A stretch of 8,053 nucleotides of DNA from Eubacterium sp. (lineage in GTDB: Bacteria > Bacillota > Clostridia > Lachnospirales > CAG-274): assembly GCA_020859645.1 (NCBI GenBank), contig JAJBVU010000004.1:1-8053 (forward strand), written 5' to 3'. The translations under genes were made by a program, and so were the position numbers. The notes beneath the pieces are model-generated. The model worked only from the letters and a program-made list of their open reading frames with translations, was not told the DNA's origin and made no database searches. This document shows, in pieces, positions 4,859-8,053 of the stretch; position 1 is the first letter of the stretch, and each line of letters starts with the position of its first letter.

Positions 4859-6841
4859 AGCTCTATAGAAACAAAAACAGTTAATACAATAAGAATTTTG
4901 GGCTGTGAAGCCATTGAAAAGGCTAAATCAGGTCACCCCGGCATAGTTTTGGGCGCAGCCCCCGCCCTTTATGAGCTTTGGGCAAACCATATGGTTCACA
5001 ACCCTTCAAAGCCCGACTTTATAAACAGAGACAGATTTATAATTTCTTCCGGTCACGGCTCCGCTCTTCTCTATTCTATGCTGTGCGTTTTCAACTACGG
5101 CTTAACGGTTGAGGATATGAAGGGCTTCCGTCAATTAGGCACCTTGACCCCCGGTCATCCCGAATACGGTCACACAAAGGGCGTTGAAATTTCAACAGGA
5201 CCTTTGGGTCAGGGTATCGCTAACGGCGTAGGTATGGCTTTGGCTGAAAGAAGCTTAGGCGCAAGGTTCAACAAGGGACCTTTAAAGCCTATTGACCACT
5301 ACACCTATGTTCTCTGCGGAGACGGCTGCCTTATGGAGGGTATCTCCTACGAGGCTATGAGCTTTGCCGGCGCTCAGCAGCTTGGCAAGCTTATTGTGCT
5401 TTACGATTCAAACAATATAACAATTGAGGGCAAAACGGAAATTACATTTAAGGACGACATCAAAAAGAGAGTTAAGTCCGCAAACTGGCAGTATATCTGC
5501 GTAAATGACGGAAACAGCCTTGAAGAAATCGGACAGGCTATTGAAAAGGCTAAGGCAAAGACCGACAAGCCCACACTTATCGAGATCAAGTCCGTTATAG
5601 GCTACGGCTCGCCTAACAAGAGCGGAACCTCCGGTGTGCATGGTGCGCCTTTGGGAGCCGATGAGCTTAAAGCCACAAAGGCAAACTTAGGTCTTGACCC
5701 CGAAAAGGAATTCTTCATTGACGATGACGTTAAGGCTCATATGAAAGAGGTATGCGCTAAGCTTGAAGGTCTTGAGGAGGAAAGAAAGAAGGTTTATGAG
5801 GCTTATAAGGCAGAATATCCCGAGGACTATGCGGAGCTTGAAAAGTGGCTTGCAGGAGACTACGGCAAGGATCTCGAAAACTGTGATGATTTCTGGGCAA
5901 CAGACGGCGCTTTAAGGTCAACAAGACAGTGCTCCGAAATTATTCTCAACAGAGCCGCCGACTACGTTCCTAACCTTATAGGCGGTTCCGCAGACCTTTC
6001 ACCCTCTAATCTGACTGTTATGAAAAAGCGTGAATATCTCTCACCGGAAACCCCTGCCGGAACAAACATTCACTTCGGCATAAGAGAGCACGCTATGGCT
6101 TCAATTGCCAACGGTATGTATGTTCACGGCGGATTCAGACCTTATTTCGCAACCTTCTTTGTTTTCTGCGACTATCTCCGTCCGGCTTTGAGAATGCAGG
6201 GCATAATGGGTCTGCCCTTAATCGCAATTTTCTCACACGATTCAATCGGCGTAGGCGAGGACGGCCCCACTCATCAGCCCGTAGAACAGCTTGCTTCTTT
6301 GAGAAGTCTGCCCAACTACACTGTTTTCCGTCCTGCCGGACTTGCTGAGACAGCTGCGGCTTACTGCTATGCTCTTAAGTCGGAAAAACAGCCCGTTGCC
6401 ATTGTTACCTCAAGACAGAACATTCCCGAGGTTCAGGGTATGGGCAAGGGCGCACTTAAAGGCGGCTATATTATAAGCGACGGCGAAAAAGCAGTTCCCG
6501 ATGTTATTCTTATGGCAAGCGGCTCAGAGCTTCCCCTTATTGAGGAAGCCGCAAAGACACTTTCATCTGAAGGTCTTTCAGTTAGATGTGTAAGTATGCC
6601 CAGCTTAGACGTTTTTGAAATGCAAAGCGATGAATATAAGGAAAGCGTTCTGCCAAAGGCTTGTACAAAGAGACTTGCCGTTGAAGCCGGTTCAAGCTTC
6701 GGCTGGCATAAATATGTAGGTCTTGAGGGCGACACAATTACTATCGATAACTACGGCGTTTCCGGCAAGTTTGTTGACCTTTTCAAGAAATACGGCTTTA
6801 CCTATGATAATGTAGTTGAAAAGGCTAAAAACCTTTTGTAA
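4856..6841 (+). CDS. tkt: Transketolase, full-length, thiamine-diphosphate dependent
   Basis: Transketolase moves two-carbon ketol units between sugar phosphates in the non-oxidative pentose phosphate pathway, for example xylulose-5-phosphate plus ribose-5-phosphate to sedoheptulose-7-phosphate plus glyceraldehyde-3-phosphate. It works as a cytoplasmic dimer. All 661 residues are on one chain, as in the standard bacterial enzyme, not the split two-subunit form common in some anaerobes and archaea. The N-terminal PP domain carries SGHPG (25-29), SSGHGS (64-69), PGHPE (99-103) and the thiamine diphosphate/Mg motif from GDG (155-157) to NN (186-187), then VHGAPLG (261-267). The PYR domain carries R357, GGSADLSPSN (376-385), the cofactor-activating glutamate E411 in GIREHAM, and SHDSIGVGEDGPTHQP (460-475). 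The C-terminal domain follows from about 535. No key residue appears missing. The gene stands alone behind its own leader. Confidence 0.97.
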   Translation: MSSIETKTVNTIRILGCEAIEKAKSGHPGIVLGAAPALYELWANHMVHNPSKPDFINRDRFIISSGHGSALLYSMLCVFNYGLTVEDMKGFRQLGTLTPGHPEYGHTKGVEISTGPLGQGIANGVGMALAERSLGARFNKGPLKPIDHYTYVLCGDGCLMEGISYEAMSFAGAQQLGKLIVLYDSNNITIEGKTEITFKDDIKKRVKSANWQYICVNDGNSLEEIGQAIEKAKAKTDKPTLIEIKSVIGYGSPNKSGTSGVHGAPLGADELKATKANLGLDPEKEFFIDDDVKAHMKEVCAKLEGLEEERKKVYEAYKAEYPEDYAELEKWLAGDYGKDLENCDDFWATDGALRSTRQCSEIILNRAADYVPNLIGGSADLSPSNLTVMKKREYLSPETPAGTNIHFGIREHAMASIANGMYVHGGFRPYFATFFVFCDYLRPALRMQGIMGLPLIAIFSHDSIGVGEDGPTHQPVEQLASLRSLPNYTVFRPAGLAETAAAYCYALKSEKQPVAIVTSRQNIPEVQGMGKGALKGGYIISDGEKAVPDVILMASGSELPLIEEAAKTLSSEGLSVRCVSMPSLDVFEMQSDEYKESVLPKACTKRLAVEAGSSFGWHKYVGLEGDTITIDNYGVSGKFVDLFKKYGFTYDNVVEKAKNLL

Positions 6842-6845
6842 AAGC

Positions 6846-8053
6846 TCATTCCAACTCACATAATATAAGCGGTTTTTTATTTACAGGTGTATCTCCTACC
6901 CTCAGAGCATTTTTTATAATCTCTGCGGCGGCGGTACACCTGTTTTTGTCTGCGGCAAAAACAACGGCGATTGTTTCGCCTTCTTCAACTCTGTCCCCCA
7001 AACGTTTTTTCATAATAATTCCGGCGTTATAATCTATTTTGTCGGTTTTTAAAAGTCTCCCTGCTCCCAAAGCCACGGAGGCTTTTCCTATTTTATAGGT
7101 GTCGATTTCCGAAACAAAGCCGCTTGTCTCCGCTTTAACCTCAAGACTTTCCGCTGCAGTTCCCATAAGGCTGTAATCAGTAAGAACATTGGGATTTCCG
7201 CCCTGAAGGCTTATAAGCTCTTCGAATTTTTCAAGCCCCTTTCCGTTAGCTATGTTTTTATTCAGCATTTCAAGCCCTTCGGCATTATTTTCCGCAATGC
7301 CGCCCAAAACAAGCATTTTGCTCCCCAGTGCAAGAGCAACGGTTTTAAGGTCATTATCAACATTTCCCTTTAAAATTTCCGCCGCTTCAATGACCTCTAA
7401 TGAATTGCCTATGTAATTTCCCAAGGGCTGATTCATATCCGTTATAAATGCGGCTGTTTTCTTCCCTGCCCTTTCGCCTGCCGCAAGCATAGTTTTCGCC
7501 AGCTTTTCGGCGTCCTCCGGGGTTTTCATAAATGCACCGCTGCCCCACTTTACGTCAAGAACAATTGCGTCTGCTCCTGCGGCGAGCTTCTTGCTCATTA
7601 TGCTGGCGGCAATCAGAGGAATACTCTCCACAGTGCCTGTTACATCTCTCAGGGCATAAAGCACCTTATCCGCCGGGGCTAAGTCCTCAGTCTGCCCCAT
7701 TATGACTATTCCGCTTCGGTTCACCTGTTTAAAAGCCTGCTCCGCCGATAGTTCAACCCTCATCCCCGGGATAGCTTCAAGCTTATCCAATGTTCCCCCG
7801 GTATGCCCTAAGCCCCTTCCGCACATTTTTATTACGGGAAGCCCCAAGGACGCCGCCAAGGGCGCAAGTATTAATGTAGTTGTGTCCGCAACTCCCCCTG
7901 TACTGTGCTTGTCAACCTTTATGCCTTCAATAGGGCTTAAGTCCAAAGCTTTCCCCGAATGAGCCATTTCACAGGTCAAAACAGCCGTTTCTTCATGGTC
8001 AAGCCCCTTTATGCAAATCGCCATAAGAAGGGCAGAAATTTGATAGTCGGGAA
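6846..8053 (-). CDS. pdp: Pyrimidine-nucleoside phosphorylase, N-terminus beyond the right edge
   Basis: This enzyme splits uridine, deoxyuridine or thymidine with phosphate into the free base and (deoxy)ribose-1-phosphate in nucleoside salvage. The frame stays open to the window edge. Nine codons before the ATG at 8024 read PDYQISALL, a conserved stretch of the family, so that ATG is internal (MAI) and roughly 35 N-terminal residues are missing. Counting from that Met, H40 (KHSTGG), R126, S141 and K145 have exactly the spacing of His85, Arg171, Ser186 and Lys190 of E. coli thymidine phosphorylase. Residues 68-83 (CGRGLGHTGGTLDKLE) are the family signature. A C-terminal domain spans about 305-385. 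Two residues look unusual: C68 where Ser is common and W160 in VKWGSGAFMK where Val is common. Bacillota enzymes of this type often accept both uridine and thymidine; DeoA-like specificity cannot be excluded. It converges on tkt with a 4-base gap. Confidence 0.93.
   Translation of the reverse strand, partial: PDYQISALLMAICIKGLDHEETAVLTCEMAHSGKALDLSPIEGIKVDKHSTGGVADTTTLILAPLAASLGLPVIKMCGRGLGHTGGTLDKLEAIPGMRVELSAEQAFKQVNRSGIVIMGQTEDLAPADKVLYALRDVTGTVESIPLIAASIMSKKLAAGADAIVLDVKWGSGAFMKTPEDAEKLAKTMLAAGERAGKKTAAFITDMNQPLGNYIGNSLEVIEAAEILKGNVDNDLKTVALALGSKMLVLGGIAENNAEGLEMLNKNIANGKGLEKFEELISLQGGNPNVLTDYSLMGTAAESLEVKAETSGFVSEIDTYKIGKASVALGAGRLLKTDKIDYNAGIIMKKRLGDRVEEGETIAVVFAADKNRCTAAAEIIKNALRVGDTPVNKKPLILCELE

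Noticed and set aside
6866..6885. A T-rich run after tkt as its terminator tail
   Set aside because: No stem of useful length precedes it and it lies within the last codons of the phosphorylase gene on the other strand.
8022..8024. ATG at 8024 (minus strand) as the true start of the phosphorylase
   Set aside because: Nine in-frame codons upstream encode a conserved family segment (PDYQISALL), so the gene continues beyond the window.
1..8053. Mobile element, CRISPR array or tRNA gene
   Set aside because: No transposase, terminal inverted repeats, regularly spaced repeats or tRNA-like cloverleaf was seen; nearly all sequence is explained by ordinary metabolic genes.

Overview
The window reads as chromosomal DNA of a strictly anaerobic member of the Bacillota, most likely class Clostridia. 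The reasons are strong AGGAGG-type ribosome binding sites, closely packed co-directional operons, a ferredoxin-tailed aldo/keto reductase, a nickel-pincer cofactor operon and a Bacillota-type pyrimidine-nucleoside phosphorylase. The G+C content looks moderate by eye. Nothing in the window points to a plasmid, phage or insertion sequence.

Region 1 (1-4589, + strand) is one probable operon of six genes: two small unrecognised membrane proteins, larE, larB, an aldo/keto reductase with two C-terminal [4Fe-4S] motifs, and larC. Gaps are 3, 14, -8, 39 and 24 bases, and no internal promoter or terminator is evident. LarB, LarE and LarC are the complete set of enzymes that builds the nickel-pincer nucleotide (NPN), the cofactor of lactate racemase LarA and its relatives. 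LarB carboxylates and hydrolyses nicotinic acid adenine dinucleotide, LarE installs two sulfurs, and LarC inserts nickel with CTP. No LarA-type racemase is in the window, so the user of the cofactor lies upstream or elsewhere. Three details stand out. LarE carries an extra Cx2C motif beside its active-site cysteine, which suggests an iron-sulfur or persulfide type of sulfur donor rather than a sacrificial one. LarC has a very histidine-rich loop and is a single uninterrupted frame. The reductase and the two membrane proteins sit inside the operon without an assigned role.

Region 2 (4590-4855) is the only sizeable non-coding stretch. It holds a hairpin plus U-tract that ends the lar operon, a candidate promoter whose -35 overlaps that terminator, and about 115 bases with three consecutive base-paired elements leading to a strong ribosome binding site. 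I do not recognise this leader as a known riboswitch class; it is the best candidate for something undescribed here.

Region 3 (4856-6841, + strand) is a full-length thiamine-diphosphate transketolase. Region 4 (6846-8053, - strand) is a pyrimidine-nucleoside phosphorylase whose N-terminus lies beyond the right edge. The two genes meet tail to tail with 4 bases between stop codons. They can be joined metabolically: the phosphorylase releases (deoxy)ribose-1-phosphate, and transketolase is the entry from ribose-5-phosphate into central carbon metabolism.
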